Notes: generated by a model not told the origin, from the letters alone. 64,000 nt of DNA from a bacterium (GCA_016125155.1 WGMI01000015.1:1-64000); one strand, 5' to 3'; positions 46,570-56,098 are shown, counted from the stretch's first letter. Numbers and translations are program-made.

Positions 46570-48750
46570 TCACCCATTCATCGACACCAAGAATTCCTCG
46601 TTGTTGCGGGTTTTGGTCATGCGGTCGTGGAGGAATTCCATCGCCTCTACGGGATTCATATCGGCCAAGTGGCGGCGGAGAATCCACATGCGTTGCAGGA
46701 CGTCTTTGTCGAGGAGCAAATCTTCCCGACGCGTTCCACTGGACAACAAATCGATGGCCGGCCAAATCCGCTTGTTCGAAATCTTGCGGTCGAGCTGCAT
46801 TTCCATATTGCCCGTACCCTTGAATTCTTCGAATATCACCTCGTCCATCTTGGAGCCAGTGTCGATCAAAGCCGTGGCCAGAATGGTGAGCGAACCCCCA
46901 TTTTCGATTTTCCGAGCCGCCCCAAAAAAGCGCTTCGGTTTGTGGAGCGCATTCGCATCAACCCCCCCTGAAAGCACCTTGCCCGAGGCCGGAGAAACCG
47001 TGTTGTAGGCCCGGGCCAGACGCGTAATCGAATCGAGGAGAATCACCACATCGTGTCCGCATTCCGTCATGCGTTTGGCCTTTTCCAAAACAATGTTGGC
47101 TACCCGAACGTGGCGCTCGGCCGGTTCGTCAAACGTAGAAGCCACCACCTCAGCCCGGACGCTGCGCACCATATCGGTCACTTCTTCCGGACGTTCATCG
47201 ATGAGCAAAATGATCAAATACACCTCCGGGTGATTGGCTGCAATGGCGTTGGCCACTTCCTTGAGCAAGGTCGTTTTACCCGTTTTGGGTTGGGCCACAA
47301 TCATGCCCCTTTGTCCCTTTCCGATGGGCGAAAACAAATCGATGACCCGGGTCGAAATGGACGAGCTTTTGGACGTAATGTTGAATTTTTCCTCTGGAAA
47401 CAGCGGAGTCAGGTGTTCAAAAGCCACCCGATCGCGCATAAAGTCTGGATCGCGCCCATTCACCTTGAGGGCGCGCACCAAGGGGAAGTACTTTTCTCCC
47501 TCTTTGGGCGGACGCACCAAAGCGCGAACCGTATCGCCCATTTTAAGCCCCAACTGCTTTATTTGCTGCTGGGTAACCATTACATCATCGGGAGAATTCA
47601 GGTAGTTGTAGTCGGATGAGCGGAGAAAACCGTTCTGTTCCGGCATAATCTCGAGGACGCCTTCGCATTCCACGATGCCGTCAAAATCGAGCGGGTCGGG
47701 CAGGACGGGCTCTCTCCTCGGTTGTTGGGGCCCGTTGGGGGCGTTGCGGTCCCGGTTGTCTCGGTTGCGACGCTCGTCAAATCCTCCGCGCTCGCGCCCG
47801 GGTTGATTCGGATCAAAGCGGTTGTTTGGAGGATTATCGCCCCGAAAATCGCCGCGCTGATCGCCTCTTTGTTCTCCCCGTTGATCGCCGCGCGGGGTAA
47901 AATCGCGGTAGCCTTCGCCTCTGCTGCTTTCAGAACGCGGTCCCGAAGGTCCCCGCTCCCGACCCTCGTCATTCCGTCCGGGTCGCTGCCCCATGCGGTT
48001 GTCGCCCGAATCGCGGAAGCCACTCGAATTGCGGTCATTGCCGCGGTCTGCGTTTCGTTCTATGGGACGGTCTCCCGTGCGTTCCTCACCCCGCTCTGGA
48101 AAGCGCTCCAAAGCGCGCTCGGGGTTTTCCCGAACGTTTCGATTGGGGTTGGGAATGACTGATGGGTTGGCCGATTCCTCCGGAGATTCGGAACTTCTCG
48201 CTCTGGCTTTGGGCCGATTTTCTGATTCAGGGGCCTGAGCAGTAGCGCCCTCGACGGAGGGTGCAGTCTTTGCTATGGGTCGTTCCCAAACGGGCGGGTT
48301 CAACTCGGTTTCAGCCGGGGCCTCCTCCTCCCGACTCCGCAATTCCATTTCGCGATCTGATCCAAACGACTCGAAAAGAGGACCATTGTTGGTTCGGAAT
48401 CGGTCTTTCTTTTTGCCTTTGTTCGGGGGAACGACATAGCCTGTACCTCCGGATTCGCTGCTCCCGGCTTTTTCGACCCTGCGACCGGGTTGAGGCGGTT
48501 GATAGCCAAAGGCCACGACGGGCCCCGTTTCGTTTTTGGCGGTTTCTGCCGGGGCATTGGCCGGAGTTTCTGCCGGGGCAGCCTTGGAAGCGTTCTCGCT
48601 GGCGGCCCCGGTGGCGGCCCCGGTGGCGGCAAGGATGCGCTCGACCAGTTCGGGCTTGCGGAGGTAGCGAAATTTGGGAATGTCCATTCCTTCGGCAATC
48701 GATTGGAGCTCCGGCAACTTTTTGCCGTTCAGCGAGGCAGCATCATGCAT
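46570..48750 (-). CDS. rho: Transcription termination factor Rho with a long disordered insertion
   Basis: A 726-residue Rho helicase that ends untranslated transcripts. The Rho_N/SAP-like start is [21 protein letters not shown] disordered Arg/Asp/Gly/Pro-rich insertion spans about residues 45-365, with [15 protein letters not shown]-type repeats. The RNA-binding domain has [18 protein letters not shown]. The ATPase core has Walker [24 protein letters not shown], Walker [17 protein letters not shown], the Q/R loops [19 protein letters not shown] and [20 protein letters not shown]. The core is intact. ATG 48750 gives the family start; the frame stays open to 49005. Such insertions are typical of the phylum. 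Confidence 0.95.
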   Translation of the reverse strand: MHDAASLNGKKLPELQSIAEGMDIPKFRYLRKPELVERILAATGAATGAASENASKAAPAETPANAPAETAKNETGPVVAFGYQPPQPGRRVEKAGSSESGGTGYVVPPNKGKKKDRFRTNNGPLFESFGSDREMELRSREEEAPAETELNPPVWERPIAKTAPSVEGATAQAPESENRPKARARSSESPEESANPSVIPNPNRNVRENPERALERFPERGEERTGDRPIERNADRGNDRNSSGFRDSGDNRMGQRPGRNDEGRERGPSGPRSESSRGEGYRDFTPRGDQRGEQRGDQRGDFRGDNPPNNRFDPNQPGRERGGFDERRNRDNRDRNAPNGPQQPRREPVLPDPLDFDGIVECEGVLEIMPEQNGFLRSSDYNYLNSPDDVMVTQQQIKQLGLKMGDTVRALVRPPKEGEKYFPLVRALKVNGRDPDFMRDRVAFEHLTPLFPEEKFNITSKSSSISTRVIDLFSPIGKGQRGMIVAQPKTGKTTLLKEVANAIAANHPEVYLIILLIDERPEEVTDMVRSVRAEVVASTFDEPAERHVRVANIVLEKAKRMTECGHDVVILLDSITRLARAYNTVSPASGKVLSGGVDANALHKPKRFFGAARKIENGGSLTILATALIDTGSKMDEVIFEEFKGTGNMEMQLDRKISNKRIWPAIDLLSSGTRREDLLLDKDVLQRMWILRRHLADMNPVEAMEFLHDRMTKTRNNEEFLVSMNG

Positions 48751-49003
48751 GGACGCCTTGTAAAAAGTGGGTAAAAAATGCGCTTTGGTACAGATGGGAT
48801 TGGAACTTTTCCCCTCCTGTTGCGGAGCGCGGGTTTCGAAGCGACTCGAAACGGGAATTGAGTTCTGTGCAGGGGTGAAACCAAGACCTGCCCTCAACGG
48901 AACGGGTCTGCGGCTTTCGCTGCAATAGTACGAAGTTTTGCGCATCTGCAAGTCGACCGATTTTTCTTGGGGGTTTTTGGACCCCTCCAGTATCATTGTA
49001 CCC

Positions 49004-49393
49004 ATGATTCAGCGCATCCAAACCGCCTACTATGCGGGGGCTGGCTTGCTCGCCCTCTCAGTTCTGTTGTTTCCGATCTCGGCCTATGCACCGGACCCCG
49101 TGCGGGTTTCGGGCAACTGGGTTCTGTTGGGGTTGGCCTTGCTCGCGGGAGGGTCTTGGGCGAACATCTTCAACTTCAAAGACCGAAAGCGGCAGTTTGT
49201 GGTCGGGCGGTTGTTGATCCTCGTCTCGTTTGGAATATTTATTGGCTTACTCGTACCCTTGTTGAAGATTGAGGGCTGGAAACCGGGTTATGCGCTCATG
49301 GCCCCCTTGGGTGCGGTGATCTTTTTATCGCTCGCCAACAGGGCCGTTCAAAAAGACGAGGAATTGGTGAAGGAGTCCAGGCGGTTTCGATAA
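49004..49393 (+). CDS. DUF4293 family membrane protein
   Basis: A 129-residue membrane protein with four hydrophobic segments, starting [20 protein letters not shown], the DUF4293 signature. [20 protein letters not shown] lies between helices 2 and 3, and a basic tail ends VKESRRFR. The family is found in Bacteroidota, is often next to rho as here, and has no known function. It is divergent from rho, with 253 bp between starts. ATG 49004 is preferred over the longer open frame. Confidence 0.88.
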   Translation: MIQRIQTAYYAGAGLLALSVLLFPISAYAPDPVRVSGNWVLLGLALLAGGSWANIFNFKDRKRQFVVGRLLILVSFGIFIGLLVPLLKIEGWKPGYALMAPLGAVIFLSLANRAVQKDEELVKESRRFR

Positions 49394-49416
49394 GGGGTTC
49401 GTTGGCCTGAAAGCCG

Positions 49417-49450
49417 GCTGGCACTTTCGAAAAAGTGAGGAAGTGCCGGC
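49417..49450. repeat. Imperfect inverted repeat downstream of DUF4293
   Basis: The arms GCTGGCACTT and AAGTGCCGGC (one G-U pair) enclose a loop of 14 nt. An alternative inner hairpin, CACTT/AAGTG, is also possible. No T run follows on either strand, so this is not a standard terminator. It lies between the convergent DUF4293 and beta-barrel-like genes. Confidence 0.5.
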
Positions 49451-49500
49451 AGGGGCAGCCCCCGGATTGTAGGGTGAGATCGATCCTTTTCGGGTCATCC

Positions 49501-50193
49501 CTAAAGCGACCACGTCAGGGTAGCACCCAGACTCCAATATCCGTTCTGAAGCGTTTGAACTGGCTCTACTCCGGAAGCTGTTGACCCATTCCACAGCGCT
49601 TGTTGGAAGCTGCCTGACCAAAAAGTTTCAAAGCCCAAGAATGTGGGAAAAAGAGGTGAATTGCCCCAACGATCGAGGGGAGGGGCTTCACACCGAAAAC
49701 CCAACATTCCGTACTGGTCAGAGTATCCCACAAAATACGAGGGGAGTTTTGGGATCCTGGTGCCTCCATAAAAAGAATGGATCACTGTAAAGTCCATTTT
49801 TTGAAACTGGTAGCCGACGAATGGAATGCATCGAACGGACTGAAGACCCCAAGGTTCCCAAACGTATCCCACCCTCAAATCATAGGTAGTGGTGCCGAGG
49901 AGTACCTCTCCGTTGGAGTTGGAATTCTTCGAAGTCCCCTGACTAATTCGACCTAAAGCGGTGAAATCCCCAAAACGGTACGCCAAACCAAACCCAATTT
50001 CGGCGTGTGGGCGAGAAAGGGGTTCGCTCAATTCGAGAATTCGTTCAACCAGCTCCCGATTGTAGTCCACAAAAGAGCCCAAAAGGCTCAACTGCCAATC
50101 CGATCGATGCTGAGAAGCATTAATCTCTTGTCCGTTCTTCCAGATAGAAATCAGGACGAAAAAAACGGGTAGTAGACCTTTGAAAGCGTTCAC
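49501..50193 (-). CDS. Hypothetical outer-membrane beta-barrel-like protein
   Basis: A 230-residue protein that I do not recognise. It has a hydrophobic N-terminus (LLPVFFVLISIW) that may be a signal peptide. After it come alternating polar/aromatic strands such as HAEIGFGLAYRFGDFTALGR, TTYDLRVGYVWEPWG and CIPFVGYQFQKM. It ends in WSLGATLTWSL with a C-terminal aromatic-x-Leu pattern, as in small outer-membrane barrels. GTG 50193 is the start used. It lies convergent to DUF4293 and 49 nt downstream of the phosphodiesterase gene. Function unknown. Confidence 0.6.
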   Translation of the reverse strand: MNAFKGLLPVFFVLISIWKNGQEINASQHRSDWQLSLLGSFVDYNRELVERILELSEPLSRPHAEIGFGLAYRFGDFTALGRISQGTSKNSNSNGEVLLGTTTYDLRVGYVWEPWGLQSVRCIPFVGYQFQKMDFTVIHSFYGGTRIPKLPSYFVGYSDQYGMLGFRCEAPPLDRWGNSPLFPTFLGFETFWSGSFQQALWNGSTASGVEPVQTLQNGYWSLGATLTWSL

Positions 50194-50241
50194 AACCAGC
50201 GATTGAACAGGTACTCCGTGTCAACGTGATCCTCTCCGGAT

Positions 50242-50748
50242 CTATTGTTCCGTAAGGTACCTCGGAAACAATTCAATCACCTCCAAATCGCGGACCTTGC
50301 CCGCTTCGACGCGAAACCGCATCAGGGTGCGGACTTTGTGGAAGCCGTGAAACCCCGCAGCTCCAGGGTTGAGGTGGAGCAGTTTGAGTGCGGGATCGGG
50401 CATGGCCTTGAGAATGTGCGAATGCCCGCAGACAAAGAGCCCCGGCGGGTTGTGTTTGATTTCGGTCCGGATCCCCGGAGCGTAGTGCCCTGGATAGCCT
50501 CCTATATGGGTGATCCACACCGACAGCCCCTCGATTTCGAAGCGTTGGTGCAGGGGAAAACAGCGGCGGGCTGCTGCATCGTCGATGTTGCCGTAAACAG
50601 CCCTTAGCACGGCGACCTGGGCGAGGGCATCGGTGACCGCCAGACTCCCGATGTCGCCCGCATGCCACACCTCATCGGCTGTGGCCGCGTGTTCGAGAAT
50701 CCTCGAATCCAAATAGGAATGCGTATCGGAAAGCAGAAGAACCCGCAT
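50242..50748 (-). CDS. YfcE/MJ0936-type metallophosphoesterase
   Basis: A 168-residue calcineurin-fold phosphodiesterase. Metal-binding motifs occur in the family order: D and H in LLLSDTHSY (residues 5-13), D in VWHAGDIGSL, N in RAVYGNIDDA, H in ITHIGGYPGHY and G-H-S-H in FVCGHSHILKA. Natural substrates are unknown for the YfcE group, which cleaves model phosphodiesters. It is divergent from truA, with starts about 36 nt apart, so their promoters must overlap. Confidence 0.92.
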   Translation of the reverse strand: MRVLLLSDTHSYLDSRILEHAATADEVWHAGDIGSLAVTDALAQVAVLRAVYGNIDDAAARRCFPLHQRFEIEGLSVWITHIGGYPGHYAPGIRTEIKHNPPGLFVCGHSHILKAMPDPALKLLHLNPGAAGFHGFHKVRTLMRFRVEAGKVRDLEVIELFPRYLTEQ

Positions 50749-50784
50749 CGGGAATCCCTAGATTTGCATGTTCAAACACCAAAA

Positions 50785-51561
50785 GTGGGGCCAGGGCGCT
50801 GTTTTTTGTATTTCCGATTTCACGGAAAAGACCTGCACGGTTGGCAACGGCAGTCCAATGCATTGAGCGTGCAGGAGTTGGCCGAAAATGCCCTGAGCAC
50901 CTTGTGGGGTCAACCCATGGCTTTGGTCGGAGCCGGGCGCACCGATGCCGGGGTGCACGCGCTCGAACTCCCCGCCCACTTCGACGCTCCCGAAGCCTTC
51001 GACCCAGCCCGTTTGCAGCGCTCGCTCAACGCCCTGCTCGATCCGCGCATTGCGGTTTTTGACCTCAAAGCGGTGACCCCTGAGGCCCACGCCCGTTTTT
51101 CGGCCGTCGAACGCACGTATCATTACCACCTCCACAGCGACAAAGATCCCTTTTTAAGCGATCGATCGGCCTTTGTGCCCCGATGGCCCGATTTTGAGCG
51201 CATGAACGAAGCGGCAAGCCAGCTTTTGGGTACGCGCGATTATGGCTCGTTTGCGCGCACCGGAGGGGCCGAAGGGCATCAGCGCTGTGCAGTACGCCGG
51301 GCCGAATGGATTTGGGAGGCCAACAAGGCCCGGTTCGAGATTTCGGCCGATCGCTTTTTGCGGAATATGGTCCGCGCCATTGTCGGCACCTTGCTCGAAA
51401 TCGGACAAAGAAAGCGCTCGGTGTCCGATCTTGAGACCGTGCTCAGTGCTGTCGACCGCCGCGCCGCGGGCGAATCGGCCCCGGCCCAGGGTCTTTTTTT
51501 GGCGCAAGTGCGCTATCCGGCCTCAATTTTTCTTCCCACATCAACGGTCCAGCACCCTTAA
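50785..51561 (+). CDS. truA: tRNA pseudouridine synthase A
   Basis: A 258-residue TruA that isomerises uridines 38-40 in the anticodon stem. It starts near FLYFRFHGKDLHGWQRQSNA. The catalytic aspartate is in VGAGRTDAGVHALELPAHFD, near residue 55. Other features are FSAVERTYHYHLH, GTRDYGSFARTGG and DRFLRNMVRAIVGTLLEIG. No ATG fits the family start; GTG 50785 is chosen, although the frame is open to 50662 inside the divergent gene. The MsbA-like gene begins 15 nt after its stop. Confidence 0.93.
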   Translation: MGPGRCFLYFRFHGKDLHGWQRQSNALSVQELAENALSTLWGQPMALVGAGRTDAGVHALELPAHFDAPEAFDPARLQRSLNALLDPRIAVFDLKAVTPEAHARFSAVERTYHYHLHSDKDPFLSDRSAFVPRWPDFERMNEAASQLLGTRDYGSFARTGGAEGHQRCAVRRAEWIWEANKARFEISADRFLRNMVRAIVGTLLEIGQRKRSVSDLETVLSAVDRRAAGESAPAQGLFLAQVRYPASIFLPTSTVQHP

Positions 51562-51576
51562 TCCCATCCCCCCATC

Positions 51577-53373
51577 GTGGCCCTCAAACCTCCGAAAAAA
51601 GCCAAAGACACGTCGAATTCTGTGAGCGGCAAGGCCTTCGACCGCCAACTGCTCAAGCGATTGATGCGGCACACCCGGCCCTATGGAACGCTATTTTGGG
51701 GCGGCATCGCGCTCACCATCCTCCTCGGGGCCGTGGGCACTTCTCGCCCCATCCTCATCAAATATACCATCGAGGAGTTTGTCGTCAAACCCAATCCTCA
51801 AGGGCTTTTGAACTATACCCTGCTGATGGTCGCGCTGTTGTTGCTCGAGTCGCTGTTTCAGTTTGCGTTTAGCTATACCGCCAACACCCTCGGGCAGAAC
51901 GTGATCCGCGACATCCGCAGCCATTTGTTCGCCCGCCTCGTCCGGTTTCGGATGGGCTTTTTCGACAAAACCCCGATTGGGACCCTCGTAACCCGCGCCA
52001 TATCTGACATCGAAGCCATTGCCAACATCTTTAGCGAGGGCTTGCTCGTCATTTTCGGCGATTTGTTCAAAATCGCGGTAATGGTGGGGGCCATGTTTTT
52101 CTTTTTCGACGCCCGATTGGTACTCATCAGCCTGTCGGTGGTGCCTTTGCTCTATATCGCCACCCGTTGGTTTCAGGTTTCGATCAAGGACAGTTTTCAG
52201 GACGTGCGCAACGAGGTGGCCCGGCTCAATACGTTCGTGCAAGAGCACCTGAGCGGGATGTCGGTAGTCCACCTCTTCAACCGCGAAAAGGTCGAAATGG
52301 ACGCGTTTAAAAGCATCAACAGAGACCACCGCGACGCGAACATCCGATCGATTTGGTACTTCTCCATTTTTTTGCCCATCATTGAAGTGCTCTCGGCCGT
52401 CAGCATCGGATTGGTGGTGTGGTTCGGCGGATTGTGGGCCGCTGCCGGCGACTCGGTCACTTTTGGCGACCTCACAGCGCTCATCATTTTCATTAACATG
52501 CTATTTCGGCCGTTGCGTCAACTGGCAGACCGCTTCAACACCCTGCAAATGGGCATGGTGGCCAGCGAACGCGTCTTTAAACTTCTCGATCTCGAAGAGC
52601 GGATCGAAGACCAGGGCACCCTCGACCCCGCCTCGATTCGGGGCGAAATCGGCTTCGACAAGGTGGTATTTGGATACGATCCGGAACACCCTGTGCTGCA
52701 CGGGGTGAGTTTTTCGGTGCGCCAGGGCGAAAACATTGCAATCGTAGGGGCTACGGGGGCGGGTAAGTCGACCATCATCCAACTGATCGGGCGCTTCTAC
52801 CCGATTCAACAGGGGCAGATCACCCTCGATGGGGTGCCTTTGGAACAGTACAGTTTATCGGGATTGAGGCGGCATTTGGCCGTGGTTCAGCAAGATGTAT
52901 TCCTGTTCAGCGACAGCATAGCCGCCAATGTGCGCCTCGGTGCTGATTGGCCGATGGAAGAGCTCGAAAAGGCCGCCGAGCTGATTGGCTTGAGCGATTT
53001 TATCGCCGAACTGCCCGGAGGCTGGGACTACAACGTCCGGGAGCGGGGGGGGATGCTCAGTTCGGGTCAGCGGCAGTTGCTCGCCTTTTTGCGGGCCTAC
53101 GTGCGCAACCCTGCGGTGTTGATCCTCGACGAAGCCACGAGTTCGGTCGATACGCATACCGAGCACTACATCCAAGTCGCCACGGAACGGCTTACCCAGG
53201 GGCGTACATCGATTGTGATAGCGCACCGGTTGGCGACCATCCGAAAAGCCGATCGCATCTTGGTCATGGATCAAGGACGGATTGTCGAAGAAGGCACCCA
53301 CGAGGAGCTGCTCGAACGCAACGGGATGTACCGAAATCTCTACGAAATGCAGTTCGCCAAGCAAGAAGTTTAA
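51577..53373 (+). CDS. MsbA-like ABC exporter (fused permease and ATPase)
   Basis: A 598-residue half-transporter. Six transmembrane helices lie in residues 35-330 (WGGIALTILLGAVGTSRPIL and SFQFAF-type segments). The ATPase domain has Walker A IVGATGAGKSTIIQLIGRFY near 390, the Q loop in LAVVQQDVFLFSD and signature LSSGQRQLLAFLRA (LSSGQ in place of LSGGQ, common in this phylum). Walker B is AVLILDEATSSVD, and the H-loop is IVIAHRLATI. It probably flips lipids or exports hydrophobic compounds across the inner membrane. GTG 51577 is the start. It is downstream of truA, likely co-transcribed. Confidence 0.92.
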   Translation: MALKPPKKAKDTSNSVSGKAFDRQLLKRLMRHTRPYGTLFWGGIALTILLGAVGTSRPILIKYTIEEFVVKPNPQGLLNYTLLMVALLLLESLFQFAFSYTANTLGQNVIRDIRSHLFARLVRFRMGFFDKTPIGTLVTRAISDIEAIANIFSEGLLVIFGDLFKIAVMVGAMFFFFDARLVLISLSVVPLLYIATRWFQVSIKDSFQDVRNEVARLNTFVQEHLSGMSVVHLFNREKVEMDAFKSINRDHRDANIRSIWYFSIFLPIIEVLSAVSIGLVVWFGGLWAAAGDSVTFGDLTALIIFINMLFRPLRQLADRFNTLQMGMVASERVFKLLDLEERIEDQGTLDPASIRGEIGFDKVVFGYDPEHPVLHGVSFSVRQGENIAIVGATGAGKSTIIQLIGRFYPIQQGQITLDGVPLEQYSLSGLRRHLAVVQQDVFLFSDSIAANVRLGADWPMEELEKAAELIGLSDFIAELPGGWDYNVRERGGMLSSGQRQLLAFLRAYVRNPAVLILDEATSSVDTHTEHYIQVATERLTQGRTSIVIAHRLATIRKADRILVMDQGRIVEEGTHEELLERNGMYRNLYEMQFAKQEV

Positions 53374-53394
53374 GCCCATACCGGTAATCGATCC

Positions 53395-53435
53395 AAAAAG
53401 AAGCCCTGGCTTCGGACTTCCGAAACTCAGGGCTT
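53395..53435 (-). terminator. Terminator of the hsp20 gene
   Basis: On the minus strand outer arms AAGCCCTG and CAGGGCTT and inner arms TTCGG and CCGAA form a two-part hairpin. A T-rich CTTCTTTTT-like tail follows (A run at 53395-53399). It lies 40 nt after the hsp20 stop and may also slow the convergent ABC transcript. Confidence 0.75.
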
Positions 53436-53475
53436 GAGGCGCGCTGGAGGCTCGAGGCAGACTAGCGGGAATGCC

Positions 53476-53898
53476 TTACTTTACTTCGATGGCCTTTCCG
53501 ACCGGAACAGGTTTACTGAGTTTGGGCAATTCGAGCATCAAAACTCCGTTTTCGTAACGGGCTTCGATGTGCTCGCTGTCGACGTTTTTCGGCAAGTGAA
53601 AACTCCGGCTAAAGCTCCGGACGGCGAATTCCCGGCGGGTGTAGCGATCGTTCTTTTCTTCGCTTTCTTTCTTGTGCTCGGCTTTGAGGGTCAGGACTTG
53701 CTCTTGAACGCTCAACTCGAAATCGGATTTGTCGAATCCAGGCGCCAACAACTCAATGCTGTAGGCGTGTTCAGATTCCGAAACGTTGGCGGCTGCGCTG
53801 CGAACAGCGGGTTGTGCAGGGGTTGCCGGAGCATCAAAGAACTCATCCAACCAGGTGGGAAAACCAGCAAACAGCGGAGAGCGACGAACAAGGGTCAT
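53476..53898 (-). CDS. Small heat shock protein, Hsp20/alpha-crystallin family
   Basis: A 140-residue holdase chaperone that binds unfolding proteins. It starts MTLVRRSPLFAGFPTWLDEF, the usual Bacteroidota N-terminus. The alpha-crystallin domain has ELLAPGFDKSDFELSVQEQVL and LTLKAEHKKE, then RREFAVRSFSRSFHLPKNVD. The consensus A-x-x-x-N-G-V-L is RYENGVLMLELPK near residue 120. A second ATG seven codons upstream is possible. It is divergent from a lipoprotein M48 protease, with an inverted repeat between them. Confidence 0.93.
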   Translation of the reverse strand: MTLVRRSPLFAGFPTWLDEFFDAPATPAQPAVRSAAANVSESEHAYSIELLAPGFDKSDFELSVQEQVLTLKAEHKKESEEKNDRYTRREFAVRSFSRSFHLPKNVDSEHIEARYENGVLMLELPKLSKPVPVGKAIEVK

Positions 53899-54014
53899 GG
53901 TGTTGATTTTGGGTTTCATACGCAACCATCGGCAAACAGAATGCCGAGTACCTTTTGCGGGATTGTAGATGCCATTTCGGCCTGATTTTTGCGAAACGCG
54001 TATGAATAGAATGC

Positions 54015-54052
54015 CATAATGACACTTTTTCACCCCTTATTCTGTCATAATG
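54015..54052. promoter_or_regulatory. Inverted repeat between hsp20 and the M48 lipoprotein gene
   Basis: The arms CATAATGACA (54015-54024) and TGTCATAATG (54043-54052) pair at 9 of 10 positions, with an 18-bp spacer. The repeat starts 117 bp upstream of hsp20 and ends 21 bp upstream of the protease ATG, a position suited to an operator serving both promoters. It is not a CIRCE element. The regulator is unknown. Confidence 0.45.
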
Positions 54053-54072
54053 TCCGATCCCCGTCCCTGAGT

Positions 54073-54852
54073 ATGGGTCTGTGTATGGCGCTTGCGGTCT
54101 TGCCGTCTTGTTCGTCGGTGCCTTTGACCGGACGATCTCAATTGCTGTTGGTGTCCGATCAGTCCATGACCCAACTCGGTGCCCAGCAGTACCGCGAAGT
54201 GCTCGGTCAGAGCGTCCTCTCCGCCGATGCCCAGCGCACTCAGGAGGTGGTGGAGGTAGGGCAACGCATCGCACAAGCCGTGGAAGCGTATGTGCACCAA
54301 ATGGGCAAGCCCGAGTTGGTCGAGGGTTTTGAATGGGAGTTCAACCTGATCGAAAGTCCCCAGGTCAACGCATGGTGCTTGCCTGGGGGCAAGGTGGCCT
54401 TTTATACCGGCATTTTGCCGATTTGCCAGAGCCCGGATGGCATCGCTGTGGTGATGGGGCACGAAGTGGCGCATGCCTTGGCCCGTCACGGGAGCGAACG
54501 CGCTTCTCAAGCCTTGTTGCAACAGGCCGGCGCCATTACCCTTGAAGCGTTTTTGATTGGTCAGTCGGAAGAGAGCAGCGAATTGTATCGGATGGCCTAT
54601 GGTCTGGGCACCACGTATGGGGCCATGCTCCCCTTTAGCCGAGCCCACGAAAGCGAAGCCGATCGGCTCGGATTGGTGTTTATGGCCATGGCGGGCTACG
54701 ATCCTCGGGAAGCGCCTTTGTTTTGGAAACGCATGGCCGAGCAATCGACGGGCGAGACCCCAGAATGGGCCAGTACACACCCATCAGATCAAAGACGCAT
54801 TGCCGATTTGGAGCGCTATTTGGCCGAAGCGTTGGCGTACTACAAGCCTTGA
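54073..54852 (+). CDS. M48 family metallopeptidase, predicted lipoprotein
   Basis: A 259-residue exported protease. A lipobox signal is in MGLCMALAVLPSCSS, with Cys about residue 12. The M48 zinc site is VMGHEVAHALARHGSERAS near residue 137, and the third ligand is in RAHESEADRLGLVFMAMAGYD near 200. THPSDQRRIADLERY comes at the end. It resembles Oma1/LoiP/YcaL-type periplasmic proteases that clear misfolded outer-membrane proteins. ATG 54073 gives the lipobox N-terminus; an upstream ATG at 54019 would add a non-signal stretch. It is divergent from hsp20, a sign of a joint stress response (inference). Confidence 0.9.
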   Translation: MGLCMALAVLPSCSSVPLTGRSQLLLVSDQSMTQLGAQQYREVLGQSVLSADAQRTQEVVEVGQRIAQAVEAYVHQMGKPELVEGFEWEFNLIESPQVNAWCLPGGKVAFYTGILPICQSPDGIAVVMGHEVAHALARHGSERASQALLQQAGAITLEAFLIGQSEESSELYRMAYGLGTTYGAMLPFSRAHESEADRLGLVFMAMAGYDPREAPLFWKRMAEQSTGETPEWASTHPSDQRRIADLERYLAEALAYYKP

Positions 54853-54874
54853 GTCCCAGCCCTACCTTCGCCTT

Positions 54875-56098
54875 ATGGCCACCGTACTCCCTTTTGCCGC
54901 CTTGCGCCCCCCCCGGGACAAGGTGCAGTTGGTCGCGACCCGCTCCTATGTGAGTTATGGGGACATCGCGCTCCGAGATAAACTCGACAACAACCCCTAT
55001 ACTTTTTTACACGTCATCCACCCCGACCCGCCAGAGGGTCCTGTTACCCACGGAGTCGATCGCTATGTGCAGGTAAAAAACGCCTTTGACCGCTTTGTTG
55101 CCGAGGGCATTTTCGTGCCCGATCCGGCCCCAGCCTATTATCTGTACCGACAAGTCAAAGACGGATACGGACACACCGGGTTGGTGGCCGCGGTTTCGCT
55201 TCGGGACTATGCGGAGGGCCGCATCAAGGTGCATGAGCACACGCTGACCGCCCGGGAGGAAATGTTCCGGGACTATCTGGACCATACGGGGTTCAATGCC
55301 GAGCCGGTCTTGCTCAGCCACCCCCACATCGAGCCGCTCGAGGCGGTCTACGAAGAAGTGGCCCAATCTCGGCCCGAGTACGAATTCACCTCGACCGATC
55401 GGGTGCTTCACTTGTTTTGGTCGGTGGCCATGCCCCATCATATAGAGGCCATTCGCGGGCATTTTGAGCGCTGCGAGGCCTTGTATATCGCGGATGGACA
55501 CCACCGTACGGCCTCGAGTGCCCTGTTGTCTGCCCAACGCCCGGAATCGAGGGCGGCCGGACACTTTCTGGGTTTGTTGCTCTCTGAACGACAGCTTCGG
55601 GTGGCCTCGTTCTCGCGTTTGATTCGCAACAGCTACCGCGATTTGCCCGGCGTACTCGATCGCCTCAGTGCGTATTTTGACATCGAACCGATGGCGCAAT
55701 TTGAAGAGCCCCAACGACAATCGTTCGTATTGTACGGGGAGTCGCGCTTTCACAAACTTCGGTTCAAACCTGGCATAGAGCGGGGTGGGGGCGTTGAGGC
55801 CCTCGATCCCAGTCTTGTGAGCCGCTTTGTGCTCGATCCCATTTTGGGAGCCCATGATGCCCGAACCGATCAGCGGTTGGCGTTTTTGCCCGATCTGGAT
55901 TCGGGCCACAGCATGGTGCAGGCCGTCGACTCGGGGGCTTGGGAATTTGGCATTGCATTGGCACCTCTGAACATGAGCGATGTGCGTATGGTCTCTGACG
56001 CCGGTCAAATATTGCCGCCCAAGAGCACCTACATCGAGCCCAAACTGCGCAGTGGAATGGTGATTTATCTGCTCGACAATGAACGGGTCCTCGGCTGA
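54875..56098 (+). CDS. DUF1015 family protein
   Basis: A 407-residue soluble protein that matches DUF1015. It starts VLPFAALRPPRDKVQLVATR, then NNPYTFLHVIHPD, YYLYRQVKDGYGHTGLVAAV and the signature ALYIADGHHRTASSAL near residue 205. It ends LPPKSTYIEPKLRSGMVIYLL. The family is widespread and uncharacterised, and lies near serine biosynthesis genes in other bacteria. It begins 22 nt after the M48 stop, and its last 20 bp overlap the YggS gene. A TACCTTCG box is seen 4 nt before the ATG but is too close for a normal leader. Confidence 0.9.
   Translation: MATVLPFAALRPPRDKVQLVATRSYVSYGDIALRDKLDNNPYTFLHVIHPDPPEGPVTHGVDRYVQVKNAFDRFVAEGIFVPDPAPAYYLYRQVKDGYGHTGLVAAVSLRDYAEGRIKVHEHTLTAREEMFRDYLDHTGFNAEPVLLSHPHIEPLEAVYEEVAQSRPEYEFTSTDRVLHLFWSVAMPHHIEAIRGHFERCEALYIADGHHRTASSALLSAQRPESRAAGHFLGLLLSERQLRVASFSRLIRNSYRDLPGVLDRLSAYFDIEPMAQFEEPQRQSFVLYGESRFHKLRFKPGIERGGGVEALDPSLVSRFVLDPILGAHDARTDQRLAFLPDLDSGHSMVQAVDSGAWEFGIALAPLNMSDVRMVSDAGQILPPKSTYIEPKLRSGMVIYLLDNERVLG

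Noticed and set aside
50662-50784. An extension of truA to 50662
   Set aside because: It would lie within the divergent phosphodiesterase gene and adds residues unlike TruA; GTG 50785 fits the family start.
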